Source: Ignavibacteria bacterium (lineage in GTDB: Bacteria; Bacteroidota; Ignavibacteria; SZUA-365). From it: a stretch of DNA of 64,000 bases. Where the stretch lies: positions 186,001-250,000 of the forward strand of contig JADKJW010000007.1 of the NCBI GenBank assembly GCA_016720835.1, in the 5' to 3' direction. Made by a program: the position numbers and the translations under genes. This document shows, in pieces, positions 24,340 through 32,870 of this stretch; within the stretch, counting starts at the first letter, position 1; each line of letters begins with the position of its first letter. A model generated the notes under the pieces. It did not search any database. It was not told the DNA's origin and worked only from the letters and a program-made list of their open reading frames with translations.

Positions 24340-25521
24340 ATGAAACGCACCATCGTCGCAATGCCGGGGGACGGCATCGGAAAGATCGTCCTCCCCGAAG
24401 CGATACGCGTCCTCGACGCCGCGGGATTTGACGCGGACTACGTCAATGGCGACATCGGCTGGGATTTCTGGTGCTCGGAGGGCAACGCCCTGCCGCAGCG
24501 CACCATCGACCTCCTCGCCGAGCACAAGGTGGGGCTCTTCGGCGCCATCACGTCGAAGCCGAAGAACAAGGCCGCCTCGGAACTCGCGCCGGAACTGCAG
24601 GGAAAGGGCTACACCTACTACAGCCCGATCGTGACCATGCGCCAGCACTTCGACCTCGACATCTGCATTCGCCCCTGCAAATCCTTCACGGGCAACCCGC
24701 TCAACTTCATCCGCCGCGCGGCGGACGGCGGCGTCGAAGAGCCGATGGTCGACACGGTGATCTTCCGCCAGAACACCGAATGCCTCTACTGCGGCGTCGA
24801 GTGGACCAACCCTCCGAAAAACGTGCGCGACGCCCTCGACTCGCATCCCCGCATGAAAGCCTTCGCGAACGTGCCGGGCGAGGACCTCGCCGTCTCCACC
24901 CGCATCTTCACGCGCAATGCCTGCAGGCGCATCGTGCGCGCGGCCTTCGAGCACGCGAAGAAGTTCGGCTACAAATCGGTGACCATCTGCGAGAAACCGA
25001 ACGTGATCCGCGAGACCTCGGGCATGATGGAAGCGGAAGCCGCCATCATCGCGAAGGAGTATCCCGGCATCGCGCTCTGGTCCACCAACATCGACGCGCA
25101 GATGATGTGGCTCACCAAGAATCCCGAAGACTACGGCGTCCTCGTCGCGGGCAACATGTTCGGCGACATCGTGTCCGACGGCTTCGCCGGACTGGTCGGC
25201 GGACTCGGCTTCGCGTGCAGCGCGAATCTCGGAAGGGAAGTTGCGGTGTTCGAACCGACGCACGGCTCGGCGCCGAAGTACGAAACCCTCGATCCCTCCA
25301 TCGTCAATCCCATCGCCATGATCCTCAGCGGCTGCATGATGCTCGATCATCTCGGCGAGACCGCGAAGGCCGACCGCATCCGCGCCGCCATCGCCGCCGT
25401 GGTGGCGGAGGGGAAGGTGCGCTGCTACGACATGCTCAAGCTCACGGGCGGAGCGGATGTGTTCTCCAAGGGCGCGGCAACGACGCAGCAGATGACCGAC
25501 GCGATCATCGCGAAGATGTAA
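24340..25521 (+). CDS. Isocitrate/isopropylmalate dehydrogenase-family enzyme
   Basis: The 393-residue product starts at the ATG after AAAGGAA. Family marks are PGDGIG (9-14), the substrate loop IRPCKSF, RQNTECLY in place of VRENTE(D/G)LY, KPNVIRETSG, NMFGDIVSDGFAGLVGG and FEPTHGSAPKY. The Lys-Tyr after HGSAP matches E. coli isocitrate dehydrogenase Lys344-Tyr345, which bind NADP 2'-phosphate, so NADP use is inferred. Whether isocitrate is the substrate is open; the nearby citrate lyase makes it attractive. Confidence 0.86.
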   Translation: MKRTIVAMPGDGIGKIVLPEAIRVLDAAGFDADYVNGDIGWDFWCSEGNALPQRTIDLLAEHKVGLFGAITSKPKNKAASELAPELQGKGYTYYSPIVTMRQHFDLDICIRPCKSFTGNPLNFIRRAADGGVEEPMVDTVIFRQNTECLYCGVEWTNPPKNVRDALDSHPRMKAFANVPGEDLAVSTRIFTRNACRRIVRAAFEHAKKFGYKSVTICEKPNVIRETSGMMEAEAAIIAKEYPGIALWSTNIDAQMMWLTKNPEDYGVLVAGNMFGDIVSDGFAGLVGGLGFACSANLGREVAVFEPTHGSAPKYETLDPSIVNPIAMILSGCMMLDHLGETAKADRIRAAIAAVVAEGKVRCYDMLKLTGGADVFSKGAATTQQMTDAIIAKM

Positions 25522-25565
25522 CGGACCGCGCGCGCGGACGTCAACGCGCGCGATGTGGCAAAACA

Positions 25566-25593
25566 GAAGGGCGCGGATCGTTCCGCGCCCTTC
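25566..25593. terminator. Bidirectional terminator between convergent genes
   Basis: A 12-bp perfect stem GAAGGGCGCGGA / TCCGCGCCCTTC with a TCGT loop lies between the dehydrogenase stop and the stop of the minus-strand secreted protein. There is no strong U-tract on either side. Confidence 0.6.
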
Positions 25594-25642
25594 GCAATTC
25601 ACCCCGGCCCTGTCGTCCCGGTCACGGCGCTTCCCCGCGGAA

Positions 25643-27919
25643 TTATTGCTTGATCACCAGCACGTTGAACTGCGCGCCGACGGGGATGGCGGTGTTGATC
25701 TCGTTGATGATGGCCCACTTCGACCCCGTGTAATACACGCCGATGGGGTTGGGATTGTAAATGCTCCCGGTCCCAAGCCGCTGGGTGACGATGAGGATCG
25801 CGTTCGCGTCGCCGTCGCACATCGCGTTGTCGATCTGTGTGCCGTTCGTGGCGTATGCGTTCCCCGAGCTGGCGGTGTGGACGAAGGCGGCCTTGCTGCT
25901 CCCCGTGAGCTTGATCGCGCCGTTGACGATTTCCAGGGCGGTTCCGTTGCCTCCGCCGGTGAACGCTGCCCGGACGCCGGCGCCCGAGGTGCCGCCCGTC
26001 TCTCCCACGACGCCGATACCGTTCGGTGTCGTGCCATACACGCCATATCCGCTGCCGTTCTGTGAACCGTAGACTCCGACGCCGGTGCCCGAATTGCCGT
26101 TATTTTCCCCACGCACGCCGGCCGAGAAACTGCCCGCGGCCACCGGGACGACGCGACCCAGCACACCGGCGGCATTGGGAGAGCCGGATGTCGTTTCACC
26201 GAGCACGCCGTTTGTGACCCCCGCCGTGGCGGTGTTCAGACCGCGCACGCCCGCGCCTGTTCCCGGAGTGGTCCCCTCGATCGCATGGTTCGCGTTCGCG
26301 TTGTTGGTGATTTCGAAGACGCCCGCCGTGCCGCCGGAACTGCTGCCGCGCACGCCGTCCGCACCGCTGCTGCCCATGCCGTACAGTCCGGCATGACTGG
26401 GACTGTAGGAGACGCCCGCGGTGCCGTACGCCGCGTCGCTGAAGCCGCTGACGCCCGACCCGATGGAGAACGTGGAACCGCCGGCGGGGATGGTCACCGT
26501 GCTGCCGAAGACTCCCGAACCCTGCGCGTTGCCGCGGCCGCGGACGCCGTGCCCGTGCGCGCTCACGCCCTCGACGCCGTTGGAGGCGGCTGCCGACGCC
26601 GTCTCGCCGTACAGGGTGCTGGCGATCGTCGTGGTGTTGGTGTTCAGGAAATACCCCGTGCGGCCCGACCCCGTATTGGTGAGCGCGAACATGTCCGGAC
26701 TCGTGCCGGCCGTTGAAGTGTACGGAAAGGTCAGTCCGCCTCCGCCGCCCGGCGCGGACCAGACGACGCCGGATCCGTCGAAACTCAACACCTGACCGCT
26801 CGACGCGCCGGCACTGCTGAGCTTCGCGGTCGTCACGGCCCCGTTCGCGAGCTGCGTGGTGCCGATGCCGCCGTCCTTGACATTGACGGTGGCGGTGGGT
26901 CCGCCGCCGTTGCTGACATCGAGGGTGTTGTTCGTCGACTGCACGGTCTGTACGCCGCCCGCCGCGGGAGTGACCCAGACGAGATTCGTGCCGTTGAAGG
27001 CGAGATGCTGTCCGCTCGTCGCGCCCGCGGAGCTGAGCTTCTGCAACGTCACCGCGGCATTGGCGAGCTGCGCCGTGCCGATGCCGCCGTCCTTCACGGT
27101 GACGGTGGTCGTCGGTCCTGCGGGGTTGGTGATGTCGAGGGCGGCGTTGCCGGTCTGCAGCGTCTGTATGCCCGTGCTTCCTCCCGATGCCGCGATCGTG
27201 ACGGCATTGCCGGCGGGCGTGAGGGTGATCCCGCTGCCCGCGGTCAGCGTGACGGCGTCGCGCAAGGTTGTGGCGCCGACCGTCACGCTTTTCACGACCT
27301 GATTCGGCGCGATGCCGAGATTGGCCGTCGGACCGTTCGGATTCGTGATGGAGAGCGATCCGTCGGTGGACTGCACGCCCTGGATGCCGGTGCCGCCGCC
27401 GCCGGTAGAACTGATGGTGAAGGCCGTGCCGCTGTTGGTGATCGTCGTGCCGCCGCCGCCCTGCAGCGTCAGCGTGCCCTGCTGTCCGTTGACGCTGCGC
27501 ACGATGCCCGTCGCGGACGGCGCCAGCGCGTCGGCCACGTCGGCCGCCGCCGCGCGCAGCGCGTACGGCACGGCGCTGAGGGGCGTGCGCGGCACCAGTT
27601 CAGTCCCGCCGTCCACCGTCACGCCGAGGAAGTACCCGCGGTCGAAGGAGACGAGCACGGGAATCGGAGTGACGGATCCGATGATCGCGTTGAACAGGCC
27701 TTTGACCACGACCACGGTCTGCGTCTCGGTGTAGATCGGCGTGGACGCGCTGGCGTTGTCGTACAGGCTCATGAGCAGCGTGTGATTGCCGTCCGCGATG
27801 AACGTTCCCGCGGCGTCGGTCAGCACGCCCTGATAGCTTATCGTGCGCGGCACCTGGCCGGATGCGACGGCAGTCAGCGCGATGATCATGAGGACGGCAA
27901 GGGCATGGACTCGTTTCAT
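25643..27919 (-). CDS. Large secreted Gly/Thr-rich repeat protein
   Basis: The 758-residue product has a signal peptide (MKRVHALAVLMIIALTAVASGQ). A conserved N-terminal domain follows (VPRTISYQGVLTDAAGTFIADG...PRTPLSAVPYALRA, about 22-125), seen in many FCB surface proteins. The middle holds repeats resembling tail-fibre/collagen-like stalks (VQST..SL.I.N..GPTA.L; DGGIGT.QLANGAVT; RGLNTATAGVTNGVLGETT). A C-terminal ~80-residue domain ends in INTAIPVGAQFNVLVIKQ. No T9SS tail is obvious. It is probably an extended surface structure. Confidence 0.8.
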   Translation of the reverse strand: MKRVHALAVLMIIALTAVASGQVPRTISYQGVLTDAAGTFIADGNHTLLMSLYDNASASTPIYTETQTVVVVKGLFNAIIGSVTPIPVLVSFDRGYFLGVTVDGGTELVPRTPLSAVPYALRAAAADVADALAPSATGIVRSVNGQQGTLTLQGGGGTTITNSGTAFTISSTGGGGTGIQGVQSTDGSLSITNPNGPTANLGIAPNQVVKSVTVGATTLRDAVTLTAGSGITLTPAGNAVTIAASGGSTGIQTLQTGNAALDITNPAGPTTTVTVKDGGIGTAQLANAAVTLQKLSSAGATSGQHLAFNGTNLVWVTPAAGGVQTVQSTNNTLDVSNGGGPTATVNVKDGGIGTTQLANGAVTTAKLSSAGASSGQVLSFDGSGVVWSAPGGGGGLTFPYTSTAGTSPDMFALTNTGSGRTGYFLNTNTTTIASTLYGETASAAASNGVEGVSAHGHGVRGRGNAQGSGVFGSTVTIPAGGSTFSIGSGVSGFSDAAYGTAGVSYSPSHAGLYGMGSSGADGVRGSSSGGTAGVFEITNNANANHAIEGTTPGTGAGVRGLNTATAGVTNGVLGETTSGSPNAAGVLGRVVPVAAGSFSAGVRGENNGNSGTGVGVYGSQNGSGYGVYGTTPNGIGVVGETGGTSGAGVRAAFTGGGNGTALEIVNGAIKLTGSSKAAFVHTASSGNAYATNGTQIDNAMCDGDANAILIVTQRLGTGSIYNPNPIGVYYTGSKWAIINEINTAIPVGAQFNVLVIKQ

Positions 27920-27994
27920 GGAGACTCCGGAACAAGTGAAGATCGAATGGAGGGTATTCTGAGGCGCGTGCGCACCTGCCGCGCAGTCAGCGGG

Positions 27995-28516
27995 CTATTT
28001 CGCGATCAGCAGCGGAACGAGGCTCTGCCCGCCGTTGAAACGCGCGACGAGCAGATACCTGCCGCTGGGCAATCCTTCCGCGGCGATGGTGAATCGCGCG
28101 TTGCCGGGTGTCTGGAAGCCTTCATCGCGCGCGAAAACGAGGCGTCCGGAAATGTCGAACATGAGAAGCGTGAGAAAGCCGCTTTCGTGAAAATCTGCGG
28201 AAATGCTCGTCACGCTCGAGAATGGATTGGGGGACGCGGAGCCGAGACGCATCCCGGAAGGGGCGTTCTCCATGCCGTCGACGGCCGACGGCAGTTCCTT
28301 CGCGAGCACGGAGTACCAGAACCCCAGTCCGGCCTGCGTGGCTCCGGTGGCGCGGCCGATAACCGGTTGGCCGACGCTTCCCTTGAGGACGATGCCCGCC
28401 CGCGTGCTCGATGCGGCGCCGGCGGAAATGACCGATGCGCGCAGGACCTGCGCCTGTGCGCCGACGGCGATGGCGGAGAACAACACGACGACTGCGACAA
28501 CGGAATATCTATGCAT
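27995..28516 (-). CDS. Small secreted protein with T9SS sorting domain
   Basis: Of 173 residues, the first 23 form a signal peptide (MHRYSVVAVVVLFSAIAVGAQAQ). A short mature region has GSVGQPVIGRATG...LGFWYSV, a motif common in FCB exported proteins. The last ~80 residues are a type A T9SS domain (SASPNPFSS...LLMFDISGRLV...LPSGRYLLVARFNGG). The protein is little more than a sorting domain. It lies upstream of the large repeat protein on the same strand, 75 bases away, so the two may be co-expressed. Confidence 0.83.
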   Translation of the reverse strand: MHRYSVVAVVVLFSAIAVGAQAQVLRASVISAGAASSTRAGIVLKGSVGQPVIGRATGATQAGLGFWYSVLAKELPSAVDGMENAPSGMRLGSASPNPFSSVTSISADFHESGFLTLLMFDISGRLVFARDEGFQTPGNARFTIAAEGLPSGRYLLVARFNGGQSLVPLLIAK

Positions 28517-28676
28517 GGCGGACCTCCTCTGTCGGAAGAATGGAAACAGGCCGGCAGTCGCGGAATGAAACTGCCGGTGCGAAAGGCGGACATTCTAGTT
28601 ACAGAAAAGGCGCGAATAGTGCAACTGCAGGCCGAGCCCGGGTATCGCACCCGGGGGCGCCAAGAGCGGAGAGGGA

Positions 28677-29315
28677 TCAGCCGGCGAGTGAATTCGCGGT
28701 GGTGACGGCTGTGACGGGACAGTCCGCAAAGCCGTGGACGTACGGCCGGAGAATGGATCGCAGCGCCGGACTGTCGATGCCGCCGACGATGATGCGTGTG
28801 CGCGGCGAGGCGGCCCCGATTTCCCGCGCCAGTTCCACCGTGCTGTCGAGACGGGGCAGCGTCCTGGCGATGAGACAGGCGAGCGCGGGCTGCATGCGGG
28901 CGGCGAGGGCGACGATATCTTCCTTCGGCACGGACTGCCCGAAGAAGCGCGTGCTCCACCCGTCCTCCTCCAGGAGATTCGAGAGAATCAGGCCGGCGAT
29001 GTCGTGCTGCTCTCCCGGCACGCAGCCGACGAGCGCGATTCCCTTGGCCGAGGGTGCGGGGCGGATCGCGGACGCTTTGAACGCCACGACTTCGCGGATG
29101 ATCTCCGTCGCGATGTGCTCCTCGGCGATGCTCAGTTCGTTCCGTTCCCAGCGGAAGCCGAGTTCCGCGAGCGCGCGCAGGACGATGTCGTTGTAGAATT
29201 CCCGGGCGCTGATCCCCTCCGCCTCCCACTGGCGCGCGAGATCGAAGCAGGCGCGGCGTTCGCCCGCGCACGCGACGTCGAGGAGGGCGTCGCGCCGTGC
29301 GTCAGGCGTCGTCAT
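28677..29315 (-). CDS. Stand-alone CarH-like B12-binding photosensor domain
   Basis: The 212-residue protein has a four-helix cap (1-85) carrying W56-x9-E66-H67, the exact motif that covers adenosylcobalamin in CarH. The Rossmann B12 domain has E102-x-H104-xx-G108 (GEQHDIAG), His104 being the lower cobalt ligand. The usual CarH N-terminal MerR DNA-binding domain is absent. It could be a light or B12 sensor acting through a partner. Its ATG overlaps the stop of the upstream gene (ATGA), so that protein is the likely partner. A corrinoid methyltransferase-carrier role is less likely because of the W-x9-EH motif. Confidence 0.85.
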   Translation of the reverse strand: MTTPDARRDALLDVACAGERRACFDLARQWEAEGISAREFYNDIVLRALAELGFRWERNELSIAEEHIATEIIREVVAFKASAIRPAPSAKGIALVGCVPGEQHDIAGLILSNLLEEDGWSTRFFGQSVPKEDIVALAARMQPALACLIARTLPRLDSTVELAREIGAASPRTRIIVGGIDSPALRSILRPYVHGFADCPVTAVTTANSLAG

Positions 29316-29740
29316 GCCCCGCCCTCGCGTGTCCGGGAATTGTCCGCCTGGCGCAGGCCGCGCAACGCGGCGCTCACGATTTCGTTGGATGGCTCCGCGA
29401 CGAAGGCGAGGGCGGCGCATTGGAAGGCCGAGAGCATCTTCGCGATGAAGGACGGAGGAAGCGCATGCGCGGCGAGGTAGGGACGCAGCCACGCGAGGTA
29501 ATCGTGCAGGGCGCCCGGCAATCCGTATTTCACGCTCACATACAGGTTCTCGGCGAAAATCTTCGCGCACTCGGCGGCGATGCGCGCAGACGGGAGATCC
29601 CGCGCCGCAAAGTCCAGCTCGGCATCGCGCGCGAGACGATCCCGCACCGAGGCGAGGATTTTCTCCCGCTCGCGGTGAAAGGCCTCGATATCGTCGGCGG
29701 TCACGGTCTCGAGAGTTGGAATCGCGTCGGCAACGTCCAT
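29312..29740 (-). CDS. Unknown helical partner of the B12 sensor
   Basis: The 142-residue, mostly helical product (EAFHREREKILASVRDRLARD..., LHDYLAWLRPYLAAHALPPSFIAKMLSAF) has no Cys motif except one in AECAKIF, and no signal peptide. It resembles regulatory helical domains such as RsbR-type N-terminal modules only loosely; I do not recognise the family. The start is placed at ATG 29738-29740; a TTG two codons upstream is possible. Four-base overlap with the B12 protein suggests they work together. No DNA-binding motif is evident. Confidence 0.7.
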   Translation of the reverse strand: MDVADAIPTLETVTADDIEAFHREREKILASVRDRLARDAELDFAARDLPSARIAAECAKIFAENLYVSVKYGLPGALHDYLAWLRPYLAAHALPPSFIAKMLSAFQCAALAFVAEPSNEIVSAALRGLRQADNSRTREGGA

Positions 29741-29954
29741 GGGCAATGCGTTTCGGAGTGTTCGTGATCAGGTTGCGTCTACGCATTGAACACCGTCATC
29801 ACGCGGAAAAGTTTCGACCGGGGATGAATGGCGCTCCGGGATTCGACGGACGTGTATATCCCGCCCGGAACTGGTATATTTGTGGATGCGGAAATGCGCG
29901 CGCACCCGATGCGCCGACGCAGTAATCCTTTCCCCGACATGAAGTGACATTCCC

Positions 29955-31178
29955 ATGACCATGACAGCCCGGTCCGGCCGGCGCGGAAAAGACATCCGCT
30001 CCGATTGCTGGGTGCAGATCACCCTCGTGGAGAACGGAGGCCGGTCCATCGCCCTCTCCAGCAAGGTCGACGTCCTCTACGGCCGCTCCATCCGCGCTCT
30101 CGTCGACGACGTGCTCGCGTTCTTCTCCATCGACCATGCGGCGGTGGAAGTGGAAGACGCCGGCGCCCTTCCGTACACCATCGCGGCGCGCGTCGAGGCC
30201 GCCGTCCGGCGCCTCCATCCCGAAGAAACGCGCGAGTATCTCCTGCCCGCCATTCCCGGGACGACGGCGCACTCCGCCCGCGACCGTTTCCGCCGCTCGC
30301 GCCTCTACCTCCCGGGCAACGACCCGAAGCTCGCGATCAACGCCGGCATCCATCAACCCGACGGCGTGATCCTCGACCTCGAGGATTCCGTCGCGCCCGA
30401 CAGCAAGGACGACGCGCGCATCCTCGTGCGGAACACGCTGCGCGCCGTGGACTTTCAGGGCGCCGAACGCATGGTGCGCATCAACCAGCTGCCGCTGGGG
30501 TACGAGGATCTGCGCGCCGTGGTCCCGCAATCGCCGCAGCTCCTGCTTATCCCGAAATGCGAGACGGCACGCCAGGTGCAGGAAGTGGACGCCGCCATCG
30601 GCGACATCCTGCGCGAGCGCAATCTGAAGACGGAGATCTATCTGATGCCGATCATCGAGAGCGCGCTCGGCGCGCTGAACGCCCTCGAAATCGCCACCGC
30701 CTCCACCGCCGTGGTCGCGCTCGCCATCGGCCTCGAAGACTACACCGCCGACATCGGCGCGGAGCGCACGCTCGAAGGACGCGAGTCGCAATGGATGCGC
30801 GGCGCCGTCGTGAACGCCGCGCGCGCCGCGGGCATCCAGCCCATCGACACGGTCTTCTCCGACGTCGGCGACATGGACGGCCTCCGCGCCAGCGCGAAGG
30901 AGGCCCGGTCGCTCGGCTTCGACGGCAAGGGCTGCATCCATCCGCGCCAGATCCCCGTGGTGCACGACGCGTTCGCGCCGGACGAGCAGGAACTCGCGCG
31001 CGCGAAAAAAATCGTGCTCGCCTTCGAAGACGCGGAGCGCCGGGGCCTCGGCGTCGTGGCGCTCGGATCGAAAATGATCGATCCCCCGGTCGTCAAGCGC
31101 GCCCAGCGCACCATCACCATCGCGTTGAAAGCGGGCCTGCTGGCCGCGGAGTGGAGAGAGGAGGACGCACATGCCTGA
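29955..31178 (+). CDS. citE: Citrate lyase acyl-carrier + beta subunit fusion (CitD-CitE)
   Basis: Residues about 12-98 match the gamma subunit CitD (SDCWVQITLVENGG..., ...VEVEDAGALPYTIAARVEAAV). Ser16 in IRSDCWV aligns with the serine that carries the phosphoribosyl-dephospho-CoA arm. Residues about 108-400 are CitE, a citryl-ACP lyase of the HpcH/HpaI fold (RRSRLYLPGNDPKL, ILDLEDSVAPDSK, GLEDYTADIGAERT, GKGCIHPRQIP). Separate citD and citE are the rule; here they form one 407-residue chain. A possible Bacteroidota-type -7 box TATATTTG lies at 29875-29882. It overlaps citF by 8 bases. No citC, citX or citG is in the window. Confidence 0.9.
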   Translation: MTMTARSGRRGKDIRSDCWVQITLVENGGRSIALSSKVDVLYGRSIRALVDDVLAFFSIDHAAVEVEDAGALPYTIAARVEAAVRRLHPEETREYLLPAIPGTTAHSARDRFRRSRLYLPGNDPKLAINAGIHQPDGVILDLEDSVAPDSKDDARILVRNTLRAVDFQGAERMVRINQLPLGYEDLRAVVPQSPQLLLIPKCETARQVQEVDAAIGDILRERNLKTEIYLMPIIESALGALNALEIATASTAVVALAIGLEDYTADIGAERTLEGRESQWMRGAVVNAARAAGIQPIDTVFSDVGDMDGLRASAKEARSLGFDGKGCIHPRQIPVVHDAFAPDEQELARAKKIVLAFEDAERRGLGVVALGSKMIDPPVVKRAQRTITIALKAGLLAAEWREEDAHA

Positions 31179-32727
31179 CACGCTCGTTCGCAACGCCGCC
31201 GGCCGCGACGTCGTCACCCGCATCAACGGAAACGAGGCGGTCCCGTACCTCGGCGTCGGCGCATTCCAGCCCACGGGGCGCAAGGCCTCCCCGCCCATCG
31301 CGCGCTGTGCGGATTATCCCTCCGACGGCAACAAGCAGGTCCCCGATCTGAAAACAGCTCTCGTCAATGCGGGCCTGCGCGACGGCATGACCGTCTCGAC
31401 GCACCATCATTTCCGCGACGGCGATCTGGTCGCCAACCGGATCTTCGACATCGCCGCCGAGCTCGGCATCAAGGATCTGCGCTGGCTGCCCTCTGCGGCT
31501 TTTCCCTGCCACGCGCCGATGATACGCCACCTCGAGTCCGGCGTCATCCATCACATCGAAGGCTCGATGAACGGACCGCTCGGCGACTTCGCCTCCTCCG
31601 GCAGGATGCGCGGCATGGGCGTGCTCCGCTCGCACGGCGGACGTTACCAGGCGATACAGGACGGCGAGGTGCACATCGATATCGCCGTCATCGCCGCGCC
31701 CACCGCCGATCCCTTCGGCAATGCGAACGGCGTCAACGGCCCCTCCGCCTGCGGCGGACTCGGCTTCGCCCTCGCCGATTCGCAGTACGCGGACCGCGTC
31801 ATCGTGGTCACGGACAACCTCGTCCCGTTTCCCTGCGTCCCCTGGCAGATCCAGGGCAACCATGTGGACTTCGTGGTCGTGACGGACAAGGTCGGCGAGC
31901 CCTCCAAAATCGTTTCCGGCACCACGAACATCACCCGCAGTCCGGACCGCCTCTTCATTGCCGAACTCACCGCCAGATTCGTGCAGGCCGCGGGACTGCT
32001 CCGTGACGGGTTCTCCTTCCAGGCGGGCGCGGGAGGCACATCGCTCGCCTTTGCCATCTACCTCAAGGAGATGATGATCCGGCAGGGCATACGCGCCCGC
32101 TTCGTCCGCGGCGGCAGCACGAAGTACCTCGTCGAAATGCTCAATGAAGGCCTCACCGAGTACATCCTCGACGGACAGACCTTCGACCTCGACGGCGTAC
32201 GTTCGATGCGCGACAACCCGCGGCACGTGCATACGAATCCGTTCGTGAGCTACAACTATCACGGCAAGGGCAACGTCGCGTCGATGATCGACATCTGCGT
32301 GCTGGGCGCCACCGAGGTGGATCTCGGTTTCAATGCCAACGTGGTCAGCCACAGCGACGGACGCCTGCTGCACGGCATCGGTGGCTGGCAGAACTGCCTC
32401 TTCTCGAAATGCACGATCCTCCCGATTCCGAGCTTCCGCGACCGCATTCCCGTCATCGTCGACGAGGTGATGACGCTCTGCGGACCCGGCGAGCTGATCG
32501 ACGTCATCGTCACCGAACGCGGCATCGCGATCAATCCGCTCCGTCAGGATCTGATCGACGCGACGCGGAACAGCAGCCTTCCGATCAAGAGCATTCACCA
32601 GCTCAAGGCGGAAATCGAAGCGATCTGCGGCGGCAGGCCCGATCGTCCCGACTTCACCGACAACGTCATCGCCGCGGTGAAGTGGGTGGACGGCACCGTC
32701 ATCGACGTCGTCCGCCAGCTCGCGTGA
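31171..32727 (+). CDS. citF: Citrate lyase alpha subunit (CitF), citrate:acetyl-ACP transferase
   Basis: The 518-residue full-length CitF belongs to the CoA-transferase family I. It has RNAAGRDVVTRINGNEAVPYLG, HHHFRDGDLVANRI, GVHPSxx-like GSMNGPLGDFASSG, FQAGAGGTSLAFAIYL and ERGIAINPLRQDL. It moves the acyl carrier from acetate to citrate, and CitE then releases oxaloacetate. ATG overlaps the CitDE stop, so the two are coupled. Confidence 0.95.
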   Translation: MPDTLVRNAAGRDVVTRINGNEAVPYLGVGAFQPTGRKASPPIARCADYPSDGNKQVPDLKTALVNAGLRDGMTVSTHHHFRDGDLVANRIFDIAAELGIKDLRWLPSAAFPCHAPMIRHLESGVIHHIEGSMNGPLGDFASSGRMRGMGVLRSHGGRYQAIQDGEVHIDIAVIAAPTADPFGNANGVNGPSACGGLGFALADSQYADRVIVVTDNLVPFPCVPWQIQGNHVDFVVVTDKVGEPSKIVSGTTNITRSPDRLFIAELTARFVQAAGLLRDGFSFQAGAGGTSLAFAIYLKEMMIRQGIRARFVRGGSTKYLVEMLNEGLTEYILDGQTFDLDGVRSMRDNPRHVHTNPFVSYNYHGKGNVASMIDICVLGATEVDLGFNANVVSHSDGRLLHGIGGWQNCLFSKCTILPIPSFRDRIPVIVDEVMTLCGPGELIDVIVTERGIAINPLRQDLIDATRNSSLPIKSIHQLKAEIEAICGGRPDRPDFTDNVIAAVKWVDGTVIDVVRQLA

Positions 32728-32818
32728 CGCCGTTTGTCCTTGACCCGCAGCGGCGCACTCCACATTTTTCGGTGCCGTCCGATTCCCGGAGAAGCGCGTT
32801 GGAGCCCACGCATGAATT

Positions 32819-32853
32819 TCTCACATCTCACATATTTTTTCCCATCTCACAAT
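32819..32853 (+). repeat. Weak heptad array M, unit TCTCACA
   Basis: TCTCACA, TCTCACA, TATTTTT, TCCCATC, TCACAAT in 7-base register, 18 bases upstream of the next start codon. Only the first two units are identical, so this is the weakest member. Confidence 0.35.
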
Positions 32854-32870
32854 CCATCATTGGAGAGAGC

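Noticed and set aside
27005..28705. Long plus-strand frame across two minus-strand secreted-protein genes
   Set aside because: It runs antisense over two genes with signal peptides and is Arg/Gly/His-rich, as expected for a shadow.
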